Program-made: the position numbers and the translations under genes | Shown here: piece by piece, positions 18,171 to 26,553 of the stretch | Numbering within the stretch: position 1 is the stretch's first letter | Layout: every line of letters starts with the position of its first letter | Notes under the pieces: generated by a model | Seen by the model: the letters and a program-made list of their open reading frames with translations, nothing else | Told to the model about the DNA's origin: nothing | The model's database searches: none | Source of the DNA: Kumtagia sp044326205 | GTDB taxonomy: Bacteria > Pseudomonadota > Alphaproteobacteria > Rhizobiales > Rhizobiaceae | NCBI RefSeq assembly: GCF_044326205.1 | Contig: NZ_JBIRCY010000025.1 | Span: forward strand, 1-64,000 | DNA length: 64,000 nt | Direction: 5' to 3'

Positions 18171-19259
18171 TTGGCGTCTGTAGAACTCAGGAACCTCGTA
18201 AAATCCTTCGGCAAGGTCGAGGCCGTTCGCGACGTCTCGCTGACCGTCGAGGATCGAGAACTGGTCGTCTTCGTCGGCCCATCCGGTTGCGGAAAGTCGA
18301 CGCTGCTGCGCATGATCGCCGGCCTCGAAGAAATCACTTCCGGTGAGCTTTTCATCGGCGGCAAGCCGATGAGCAAGGTCGCGGCCGCCGATCGCGGCAT
18401 TGCCATGGTGTTCCAGTCCTACGCGCTCTATCCGCACATGAGCGTTGCCGAGAACATGGGTTTCGCGCTGAAGATGCTCGGCACCGACAAGGCCGAGATT
18501 AATCGCAAGGTCGCTGAGGCAGCCGCCATCCTGCAACTTGGCGAGCTGCTGGCCCGCAAGCCGAGGGAACTCTCCGGCGGCCAGCGCCAGCGCGTCGCCA
18601 TCGGCCGCGCCATCGTCCGTAAGCCGGATGTCTTCCTGTTCGACGAGCCGCTGTCCAATCTCGACGCCGGCCTGCGCGCCCAGATGCGGGTGGAGATTGC
18701 GCGGCTGCACGAGCAGTTGCAGACGACGATGATCTACGTCACGCATGACCAGGTCGAAGCGATGACGTTGGCAGACCGCATCGTCATCCTCAACCAGGGC
18801 AGGATCGAGCAACAGGGTTCGCCGCTCGAACTCTATGAGCGGCCGGCCAACCGCTTCGTCGCCGGTTTTCTCGGCCAGCCGAAGATGAATTTCATCCCCA
18901 CCTTCGCCAAACCTTCCCCATCGGGACCTGTCCTGTCGATATTCTCGACCGACAAGGCGGTTCTTTCGCTCTCCGCAAGCCCAGCCATAGCTCCCGGCAT
19001 GGCGATCGACCTCGGTATCCGCCCGGACGCGATCTCGGTATCCGCGACGAATGCCGCCGATGCGCTTCCAGGCCGGATCGTCGTGGTCGAACATCTCGGC
19101 GGCTCAAGCCTCCTTTATGTCCAGGCCGCAGGCGTCGACGAACTGGTCACCGTCGAACAGCACGGTAAGACGCATTATGCTGTCGGTCAGACGGTGCATC
19201 TCGCCTTCGACCGCGGCGACGTGCACCTGTTCGGTTCGGACGGACGCCGCATCCCGTGA
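18171..19259 (+). CDS. Sugar ABC transporter ATP-binding protein (MalK/UgpC type)
   Basis: The 362-residue ATPase has Walker A GPSGCGKST at 36-44, the Q loop in MVFQSYALYPHM, signature LSGGQRQRVAIGRA near 134, Walker B VFLFDEPLSNLD and the switch His in VTHDQ. The C-terminal TOBE-type regulatory domain (about 240-362) is present. The start is TTG, supported by GAGGGA eight bases upstream; no ATG gives the conserved N-terminus. It should power the MalG-like permease upstream. Because the MalF partner and binding protein are missing here, the transporter may be dead or share parts with another locus. Confidence 0.88.
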   Translation: MASVELRNLVKSFGKVEAVRDVSLTVEDRELVVFVGPSGCGKSTLLRMIAGLEEITSGELFIGGKPMSKVAAADRGIAMVFQSYALYPHMSVAENMGFALKMLGTDKAEINRKVAEAAAILQLGELLARKPRELSGGQRQRVAIGRAIVRKPDVFLFDEPLSNLDAGLRAQMRVEIARLHEQLQTTMIYVTHDQVEAMTLADRIVILNQGRIEQQGSPLELYERPANRFVAGFLGQPKMNFIPTFAKPSPSGPVLSIFSTDKAVLSLSASPAIAPGMAIDLGIRPDAISVSATNAADALPGRIVVVEHLGGSSLLYVQAAGVDELVTVEQHGKTHYAVGQTVHLAFDRGDVHLFGSDGRRIP

Positions 19260-19293
19260 CCGGCCTTCGCGGGTAAACCTCGCCGAGGCTTTC

Positions 19294-19692
19294 TCAAACG
19301 GCATTGCGCAAGACCATCGCGGCGTAGAGCATGGCGATGTAGGTGAGCTGGTGCAGCAACTGGTCGCCGCCATGCATGGCCCAGTAGAGCTGCGTCGTCG
19401 GATCGCAACGCATGCGCGCCGACAGCGCCGATTTGCCGTAGTCGATAACGTAATGCACCACGAGTTCAGCCGCGGCCAGCAGCAGCATGGGAAGCAGGCC
19501 GAGGCCGGCGATCGCCAGCACCGGAAGCGAGCACACCGCATGGATGCCGGCATGGACGTAGCCGCCGGGTGACCGGATGCTGCCCTTGCCGCGCAGTATC
19601 CATGTCGGCTGGAACAGATAGTCGGCGATGTAGTGCTTCAACTCGAAGCAGATCATCACCACGATCATCAACGTTTCCGTCTTCATGACCAT
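19294..19692 (-). CDS. DUF3307-like membrane protein
   Basis: The 132-residue, mostly hydrophobic protein starts MVMKTETLMIVVMICFELKH. It contains the HYIADYLFQ motif near the N-terminus, HAGIHAVCSL, HYVIDYGKS and the C-terminal MHGGDQLLHQLTYIAML, with regularly spaced His and Asp residues in about four membrane helices. This pattern matches the DUF3307 family, whose function is unknown. It is transcribed convergently toward the ABC ATPase and appears to be a single gene. Confidence 0.75.
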   Translation of the reverse strand: MVMKTETLMIVVMICFELKHYIADYLFQPTWILRGKGSIRSPGGYVHAGIHAVCSLPVLAIAGLGLLPMLLLAAAELVVHYVIDYGKSALSARMRCDPTTQLYWAMHGGDQLLHQLTYIAMLYAAMVLRNAV

Positions 19693-19821
19693 CCCTCATG
19701 GCCGCCCCGGCGGCTGGGCACGGAAGCCGCGACAGCCGGCCTTCATACGCATGGTAATGGGAAGCGGACGCCTGTCCATCCTTCCTTGGTCAATCGTGGT
19801 TACGGCAACGTGCACGAAAGC

Positions 19822-19941
19822 TCATATCCCGCAGAGCGGAAAGCCGGGCGTGAACACCGAGCAACGCACCCCGCGTCCGCCGCCGCACCCTGCGAGGGCG
19901 ACAACGACAACGATGACGAAAACGATCGGAACGGCTTTCAC
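19822..19941 (-). CDS. Small lipoprotein, about 39 residues
   Basis: A GTG start at 19941 is preceded by AGGGAGGTGA at good spacing. The product has a hydrophobic signal (VPIVFVIVVVVALAGC) ending in the lipobox LAGC, followed by GGGRGVRCSVFTPGFPLCGI with two more cysteines. A lipid-anchored peptide of about 22 residues would remain after processing by Lsp. No family was recognised. A longer ATG start at 20007 would put a charged extension before the signal and is less likely. Confidence 0.55.
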   Translation of the reverse strand: MKAVPIVFVIVVVVALAGCGGGRGVRCSVFTPGFPLCGI

Positions 19942-20507
19942 GGTCACCTCCCTGTCGCGTGGCCATCCGATCCCGCGCCGCGGCGTCCGGCCTTTTCGTC
20001 CGATCACGTTTCAGTCGGATGTCGTTCAGGCCATCGATGCTGTCCTTGGCGGTCATCTTTCATTTACCGCCGGGTGAAAAATTTTTGCCATGTCGGCTGT
20101 CGGTGCCTTGCGGAATCGACTACAACCCTTCCGGGCAGTTTCGGCCGGTTGGACCGGCCGACGAGGACGGGGCGGGCTCGGTCGGGCCGATGGGGCAGGA
20201 AATCCGGCGGGAGACCGGATTGTCTCATGGACAAAGCCGCAAGACCCCGCCGCATGTCCGGGCGCCGCGTTGCGTGAAAGCCGCGGTGCCCCGAGCTGTT
20301 TCTGTGGGAGGATTCAGTGAGCGAGCCGATCGTTTGTCATGCGCACGCCGGGCGACCGGCGCAAGTCCGGCTGTTCGCCGGCCGGCGTGCAGGCCGGCGC
20401 CGTGATGGCGCGGCTCCGCGATGCCTTCCGCACCATCACATTGCTGAACGCCGGCGATGAGCCGCACGCCGGCGTCGCTGGCCCATTAACCTCCGGAAGC
20501 AAACGAC
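19942..20507. other. Intergenic region upstream of the giant secreted protein
   Basis: About 560 bases without a confident gene. A run of GC-rich inverted segments (GCCGGCGTGCAGGCCGGCG near 20380-20400) could form hairpins. A short plus-strand ORF begins near 20339 and overlaps the next gene in another frame, but it lacks coding character. The promoter of the giant gene is expected here; I could not assign it. Confidence 0.4.
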
Positions 20508-23500
20508 ATGCCCCTGCTGACCGATCTGGAACCCAGCGTCACCTTCGGTGAGAACACCGTCAACGCGACGCCGCAGTTGCTCGATGTCGATGTCGCCTTC
20601 AGCGATCCCGAAGGCGATTTCGCCGGCGGCACCCTCGTCGTCTCGGGCCTGTTGGCGGAAGACATCGTGTCGATCCGCAACCAGGGCACCGGGGCTGGCG
20701 AGATTGCCTTGACCGGCGGCACTGTATTCTTCGAAAACACGGCCATCGGCACCGTGTCGGGCGGGTCCGGCAGCAGCCTCACGGTAACGTTCAACGCGTC
20801 GGCGACGTCGGCTGCGATCGAAGCGCTGATCGAGAACCTGACCTACGCCAATAGTTCGGACAACCCGACGGCCAGCCGCACGCTAAGCATTGCCGTTACC
20901 GACGCCGCCGGCGAGGTGACCGCGGTTCTAGCCGAACAGACCTGGAGCGAGGTGGTCGGTGCCGGCAGTCCGACCGCCGGGATCGACACCGGCGACGGCC
21001 GCAGCGCGCCGGCGGCCACCGACCTCAACGGCGACGGCCTGATCGATCTCGTGGTCGGCAGCCTCAACGGTGTGCGGGTCTATTACAACACCGGCACGGC
21101 CGCGGCCGCGCAGTTCACCGAACAGGTCGGCCCCGCCAATCCATTCTCCGGCATCGCCTTTCCGGGCTATCCGACCCCGACCTTCGGCGACATCAACGGC
21201 GATGGCACGACGGACCTCGTCTTCGGCGGCGGAACCGGCATAGCCCAGGCTTTCGTCAATCTGGGAACGGCGGCCAGCCCGAACTTCGTGGAACTGACTG
21301 GCGGCTCCAATCCTTTCGCGGGCATCGGGCTGACAGGCGGCACCGGTTCCGGGGCGGCACTCGGAGATCTCAATGGCGACGGGCTGCTCGATTTCGTTCT
21401 TGGCGGCGATCGCGGCGGCGAACAGATCCGCATCTTCCAGAACACCGGCACGGCGACCGCACCCGTCTTTACCGAACTCACCGGCGGTGCCGATCCGCTT
21501 GCTCCAGGCGGGCCGGCCGACGCGTTGCCAACGCTGGTCGACGTCAATGGCGACGGACGTCTCGACATCGTCAGCGGCGGTTTGAGCGGCATTCATACGT
21601 ATCTGAACGTCGGCAGCGGCGGCACGATGCTGTTCGAGGAGGCGGTGGACAATCCGTTCGCGGGAATCGATGGTGGCCTTTACGTCGTTCCCGGCTTTGC
21701 CGATCTGAATGCCGACGGTCTGGCCGACCTCCTGCTGGGAAGCGAGAGCAACGTCGCCGGGCAGGTTCGCTTCTTCGAGAACACCACACCGCCACCCGAA
21801 ATCGTCGTCAACGTCACGGCCGAAAACGACGCGCCGTCGCTCACGGCGACCGGCGGGACACCCACCTTCACGGAAGGCGGAACCGCCGTCGATCTGTTCT
21901 CGGGTGTCTCGGTCTCCACCGGCGAGGCCGGGCAGTCGATCGACCAGATCACGCTCACTGTTGAAAACCTCGCCGACGGAGCCGGCGAGCTTCTGGGCGT
22001 GGACGGCACCGCCGTGGCGCTGACCGAGGGCACGGCTGGAACGACGGTCGCGAACGGCATCGGCTACAGCGTTTCCGCCGTCGGCGGCGTGGCGACGGTC
22101 ACCCTGTCGATGCCCGCGGGCATCCCGGCCGCGAGCGCCCAGACCCTGATCGACGGGCTGACCTATTCGAATACGAGCGAGGCCCCGGACACCACTGACC
22201 GCGTCGTCACGCTGACCGGCATCCGCGACAATGGCGGCACCGCTGGCGGCGGCGTGGACACGGCATCCGTCTCGATCGGCGCCACCGTGTCGATCGCCGG
22301 CGAAAACGACGCGCCGACGCTGTCGGGCGGACCGGTCGTGCTGCCGCCCACCGACGAGGATTTCCCCAACGCCGAAGTGACGGTCGCCGACCTGCTCGCC
22401 GGCACGAGTTTTGCCGACATCGATGGCGACGATGTCGGCATTGCCGTGACCGGCCTCACCGGCAACGGCGACTGGGAATATTCAACGGACGGCGGTTTCA
22501 CTTGGCTCAGCTTCGGCTCGGTTTCGGACGGCCACGCGCTGCTTTTGTCTCCCGACACGCTGGTCAGCTACGCGCCCGACGGCATTGATGGCGAGACGGC
22601 GACGATCGATTTCCGCGCCTGGGACCAGACGACCGGCACGCCTTCCGACGATACGACGCGGCAATATGCCGACACGTCGGTGAACGGCGGCACGACTGCT
22701 TATTCGGGCGGTACGGCCCAGGCCTCGGTCGAGGTCGAGGCGGTCAACGACGCGCCGCTGTTCCGGCTCTCGCCCGGGCTCGATTTCGTCGTCACCTTCC
22801 CGGATGACGGCTTTGTCGACATCATCAGCGGCGACGGTGACGGCGATGCGGTCACCGGCTCCTCCGAAGACGGAGGCGACACTCCAACAAAGGTCGTGCT
22901 CGGCGACTTCGACAATGACGGCGACCTCGACGTGGCGGTCACCAACCCGACGACGAACACCGTCACTCTGCTGGAGAATGACGGCTGCGGCTGCATGACG
23001 CCGTTCGAATCATCGCCGATCCCGGTGATGCCGTCTCCCGTCTCGATGGTCAGCGGCGACTTCAACGGCGACGGAAACCTCGATCTGTTCGTCGGCAACA
23101 CCAGCGGCATCATGGCCAACGTGCTGTTGGGCGCCGGGGACGGCTCGTTCACGACGAACTTCGTGCCCATGCCGTTCGCCCTCGGATTGACCGAAGTCGT
23201 GACAGGCGACTTCAACGGCGACAGCAAGCTCGACGTTGCAGCGGCCGTCGCGGGCAACGTGGTCATCGGCACCGGCAATGGCGCCGGCTTCGCCTTTGGC
23301 GGTTCGATTCCCACAATCGGCGTTCCCCAACCCGGCGCGCTTGCCGTCGGCGACATCGACGGGGTCAACGGCCTCGACCTTGTCGTCGCGGATGCGGCCA
23401 CTGGTGTGCTGAGCCTGTTGGTGAACAACGGTCTGGGTGGTTTCACGTCCTCGATGCTGCCGGCGGGCATTGGGGCGCCGATCACGGATGTGCAGCTTGG

Positions 23501-26324
23501 CGACCTGAACGGCGACGGCAGGCTCGACATCGTCACCTCGAATTCCGGCCTCGACACTGTCGACTTCATGCTGGGCCTCGGCGGCGGCATGTTTCTGGCT
23601 CCGGCCGCTTATACGGTGGGACAGGATCCCGCGAGCCTGAAGCTCGCCGACATGAACGATGACGGGTCTCTTGACATCGTCGTCGTCAACAAGGGCAGCG
23701 AAGACATCCATGTCCTGCTCGGCAAGGGCGACGGCACGTTTTCGGCGGACGATACGCCGATCCCGACCTTCGGCGTGCCCGGCGACATCGCCATCGGCCA
23801 GATGGACACGGATGACGAGTGGCAATATCCGCGCTTCCTGACGTTCACCGAGGGCGACACGCTGGCGCTGGCGCCGCGCCTCGAACTTGAGGACGTCGAT
23901 CCCGACGGTGGCACCGCCGTTGGCGCGACGGTCTTCCTCGACGATTCCGGCGGCCCCGGCGGGTTGCCGGGCGACGTGCTCTCGGCGGACACGACCGGAA
24001 CCTCGATCGTCGCGGCCTACGATGCCGCCACCTTCACCCTGACGCTGACCGGCAACGACACGCTGGAGAATTACGAGAAGGTCCTGCGCACGGTCACCTT
24101 CACCTCCGGCGACGACCCGGACGGTTCGGTGGCCGACCCCGGCAACTACCTGCCGATTCGTGTTATCGGCATGACGGTCGACGACGGCAAGAAGGACGGC
24201 GTCGGCTTATCCGCGCCGATCTTCGTCCAGGTCATCGCCACCGGCGCGCAGGACGACGCCTTCGCCATCTGGGAAAATCGCACGCTCGGTCTCGGCGAAA
24301 ACCTCTTCGACGACAATGGTGATGGCATCGACAGCGGCCCAGACTTCGATATTGCGGCCGTCAACGGCGACCCCGGCAATGTCGGCACGCAATTCACTTT
24401 GCCCTCCGGCGCGCTGCTCACGGTGAATACCGACGGCACCTTCAGCTACGATCCAAACGGCGCCTTCGATTATCTGCCGGGCGCCCTTTCCGGCGCGACC
24501 AATCTGACCGCGACCGACAGCTTCACCTACGCTCTCCTCGGCGGCTACACCGCGACGGTCACCATTACGATTACCGGCGTGGACAGCGACGGTGACGTGC
24601 TGATCGGTAACGCCTCCGACAACACGCTCAATGGCGGCTTCGGCGCGGACACGATGGAAGGCAAGGGCGGCAACGATACCTACATCGTCAACTCGTTGGG
24701 CGACGTGGTCGTCGAGGTCGCCGGCGAAGGCGCGGCCGACCGTGTCACCGCCCAGTCCAGCTATGCGCTGTCCGCCACCGCGGATATCGAATTGCTGACC
24801 ACCACCAATTCCAAGGGCACCACCGCGATCGACCTGCAGGGCAACGCGCTCGCGCAGACCATCATCGGCAATGACGGCGATAACTTCCTCAACGACGGCG
24901 GCACGGCGGGGGTGGGCCTCGGGTCGTTGCCGGATATCCTGATCGGGCGTGGCGGCAACGACACCTACGCCGTCTACAATGCCGCGGACGTCATCGTCGA
25001 AGGCAAGGACGAGGGCACCGCCGACCGCGTTACCGCAGGTGTCGATTATGTGCTCGCCGCCGGTGTCTACGTCGAATATCTCAACACCACCTCCGGGCTG
25101 GCTACCACTTCGATCAATCTCACCGGCAACGCTTTTGCCCAGACCATCACCGGCAATGCGGGCAACAACGTTCTCGATAGCGGCAAGGGCGAGGCCGACA
25201 TATTGAAGGGTCTCGGCGGCAACGACATCTACTACGTCCGCAACGCAGGCGACTACATCATCGAAAATGCCGGCGAAGGGTTCGACCGCGTGACGGTTTC
25301 GCTGAGCTACGTGCTGACGGCCGATGCCGAGGTCGAATCGCTGAACACCACCTCGCGCACCGCCACCTATGCGATCGACCTGACCGGCAACCGCCTGGCG
25401 CAGACGATCACCGGCAACCACGGCGACAACATCTTGAACGACGGCGGCAAGGGCGCGGCGGACAGGCTGGAAGGCCTGCTCGGCAACGACACCTACTACA
25501 TCTACAATGCCGGCGATGTGGTGGTCGAGAACGCCGGCGAAGGAACCGACCGCGTCGCCGCCGGCGTCAGCTACAAGCTCACGGCGGGTTCGGAGGTCGA
25601 ATATCTGCAAACGACTTCGGTCGGCGGCTCGACGGCGATCGACCTGACCGGCAACACACTCTCCCAAACCATCACCGGCAATGCCGGCGACAACGTCCTG
25701 CATGGCGGCGGCGTCGGTGGCGCCGATATCCTGCGCGGCTTCGGCGGCAACGACACCTACCGCGTGTTCAACAGTGGCGACCTGATCGTCGACGGCGCGC
25801 TGCAGGGAACCGACCGGGTCATGGCGGCGGTCGATTATACGCTCGGCAAGGGCGTCGAGATCGAACTGCTCACCACCAACGGTTCGGCGGGAACCACCGG
25901 CATAGACCTGACCGGCAATGCGTTCGGCCAGGAGATCGTTGGTAATGCCGGCGCAAACCGTCTCGACGGCAAGGACGGCAACGACACGCTGCGCGGCCTC
26001 GGCGGCAACGACATGTTCGTGTTTTCCACCGCGCTCGGCGCCGGCAATGTCGACACCATCGTCGACTTCAACCCGGCCGGCGACCGCGTCGAACTGCACA
26101 AGTCGGTGTTCGCGGCGCTGGCCGTGACCGGTCCGCTGCTATCCGGCTATTTCCGGGCAAATGCCGGCGGCACGGCGCAGGACGCCAACGACCACATCGT
26201 CTACGACACCATCACCGGCAATCTCTATTACGACGCGGATGCCAATGGCGCCGGCGCCGCGATCCAATTCGCGACGCTGACCGGACTGCCGTCGCTGTCG
26301 GCGAACGATTTCGTCGTGGTCTGA
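20508..26324 (+). CDS. Giant FG-GAP/VCBS and RTX-type calcium-binding secreted protein
   Basis: 1938 residues without a signal peptide, as expected for type I secretion. Order: an N-terminal VCBS-like segment; a first FG-GAP propeller at about 165-420 with five DxNxDG repeats (DLNGDGLIDLVVG, DINGDGTTDLVFG and similar); cadherin-like segments introduced by ENDAP/NDAP motifs at about 440-760; a second FG-GAP propeller at about 795-1110; another VCBS-like part; then from about 1365 six GGND-type calcium-binding units, most spaced exactly 88 residues apart. The C-terminus (FVFSTALGAGNVDTIVDFNP, ending ANDFVVV) is a typical type I secretion signal. It is probably an adhesin or matrix protein. No exporter genes are in the window. 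The gene lies just upstream of the FecR-barrel and cyclase pair on the same strand. Confidence 0.85.
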   Translation: MPLLTDLEPSVTFGENTVNATPQLLDVDVAFSDPEGDFAGGTLVVSGLLAEDIVSIRNQGTGAGEIALTGGTVFFENTAIGTVSGGSGSSLTVTFNASATSAAIEALIENLTYANSSDNPTASRTLSIAVTDAAGEVTAVLAEQTWSEVVGAGSPTAGIDTGDGRSAPAATDLNGDGLIDLVVGSLNGVRVYYNTGTAAAAQFTEQVGPANPFSGIAFPGYPTPTFGDINGDGTTDLVFGGGTGIAQAFVNLGTAASPNFVELTGGSNPFAGIGLTGGTGSGAALGDLNGDGLLDFVLGGDRGGEQIRIFQNTGTATAPVFTELTGGADPLAPGGPADALPTLVDVNGDGRLDIVSGGLSGIHTYLNVGSGGTMLFEEAVDNPFAGIDGGLYVVPGFADLNADGLADLLLGSESNVAGQVRFFENTTPPPEIVVNVTAENDAPSLTATGGTPTFTEGGTAVDLFSGVSVSTGEAGQSIDQITLTVENLADGAGELLGVDGTAVALTEGTAGTTVANGIGYSVSAVGGVATVTLSMPAGIPAASAQTLIDGLTYSNTSEAPDTTDRVVTLTGIRDNGGTAGGGVDTASVSIGATVSIAGENDAPTLSGGPVVLPPTDEDFPNAEVTVADLLAGTSFADIDGDDVGIAVTGLTGNGDWEYSTDGGFTWLSFGSVSDGHALLLSPDTLVSYAPDGIDGETATIDFRAWDQTTGTPSDDTTRQYADTSVNGGTTAYSGGTAQASVEVEAVNDAPLFRLSPGLDFVVTFPDDGFVDIISGDGDGDAVTGSSEDGGDTPTKVVLGDFDNDGDLDVAVTNPTTNTVTLLENDGCGCMTPFESSPIPVMPSPVSMVSGDFNGDGNLDLFVGNTSGIMANVLLGAGDGSFTTNFVPMPFALGLTEVVTGDFNGDSKLDVAAAVAGNVVIGTGNGAGFAFGGSIPTIGVPQPGALAVGDIDGVNGLDLVVADAATGVLSLLVNNGLGGFTSSMLPAGIGAPITDVQLGDLNGDGRLDIVTSNSGLDTVDFMLGLGGGMFLAPAAYTVGQDPASLKLADMNDDGSLDIVVVNKGSEDIHVLLGKGDGTFSADDTPIPTFGVPGDIAIGQMDTDDEWQYPRFLTFTEGDTLALAPRLELEDVDPDGGTAVGATVFLDDSGGPGGLPGDVLSADTTGTSIVAAYDAATFTLTLTGNDTLENYEKVLRTVTFTSGDDPDGSVADPGNYLPIRVIGMTVDDGKKDGVGLSAPIFVQVIATGAQDDAFAIWENRTLGLGENLFDDNGDGIDSGPDFDIAAVNGDPGNVGTQFTLPSGALLTVNTDGTFSYDPNGAFDYLPGALSGATNLTATDSFTYALLGGYTATVTITITGVDSDGDVLIGNASDNTLNGGFGADTMEGKGGNDTYIVNSLGDVVVEVAGEGAADRVTAQSSYALSATADIELLTTTNSKGTTAIDLQGNALAQTIIGNDGDNFLNDGGTAGVGLGSLPDILIGRGGNDTYAVYNAADVIVEGKDEGTADRVTAGVDYVLAAGVYVEYLNTTSGLATTSINLTGNAFAQTITGNAGNNVLDSGKGEADILKGLGGNDIYYVRNAGDYIIENAGEGFDRVTVSLSYVLTADAEVESLNTTSRTATYAIDLTGNRLAQTITGNHGDNILNDGGKGAADRLEGLLGNDTYYIYNAGDVVVENAGEGTDRVAAGVSYKLTAGSEVEYLQTTSVGGSTAIDLTGNTLSQTITGNAGDNVLHGGGVGGADILRGFGGNDTYRVFNSGDLIVDGALQGTDRVMAAVDYTLGKGVEIELLTTNGSAGTTGIDLTGNAFGQEIVGNAGANRLDGKDGNDTLRGLGGNDMFVFSTALGAGNVDTIVDFNPAGDRVELHKSVFAALAVTGPLLSGYFRANAGGTAQDANDHIVYDTITGNLYYDADANGAGAAIQFATLTGLPSLSANDFVVV
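24669..26020 (+). repeat. Tandem in-frame repeats, period 264 bp, in the giant gene
   Basis: The GGCAACGA motif encoding GND recurs at 24669, 24954, 25218, 25482, 25746 and 26004. Spacings are 285, 264, 264, 264 and 258 bases, so the core unit is exactly 88 codons. Each unit encodes GGNDTY-type strand, DVVVENAGEGTDRV, SYxLTAGxEVEYL, TTAIDLTGNxLAQTITGN and a new GND block. Confidence 0.85.
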
Positions 26325-26553
26325 AGTCTGTCGGACGCCAGGCGGTCCCACGAGGTTCGCCCGGCTCGCCCACTTCTCCGAACTCGAATCAGCCATCTCG
26401 GGCAGTGCGGATGACCTAACGTAAGATTCCGCCCGAAAGCCTTCTGGAGGCGGCCGATGCGGCCGCTCCGGCGTCAAAACCGCGCTCGCAAGCTTGACAC
26501 CGCTTTGCCTTTCTCACCATAACGCCTGGGGATTGGGGCGCGATAACGGTATC

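Noticed and set aside
24669..26020. Regularly spaced repeats that might be a CRISPR array
   Set aside because: The period of 264 bp is in frame and encodes calcium-binding protein units, so it is a coding repeat.
24207..26099. A 630-residue minus-strand ORF inside the giant gene
   Set aside because: It is the shadow of the RTX-like repeats. The plus frame is continuous, repetitive and recognisable.
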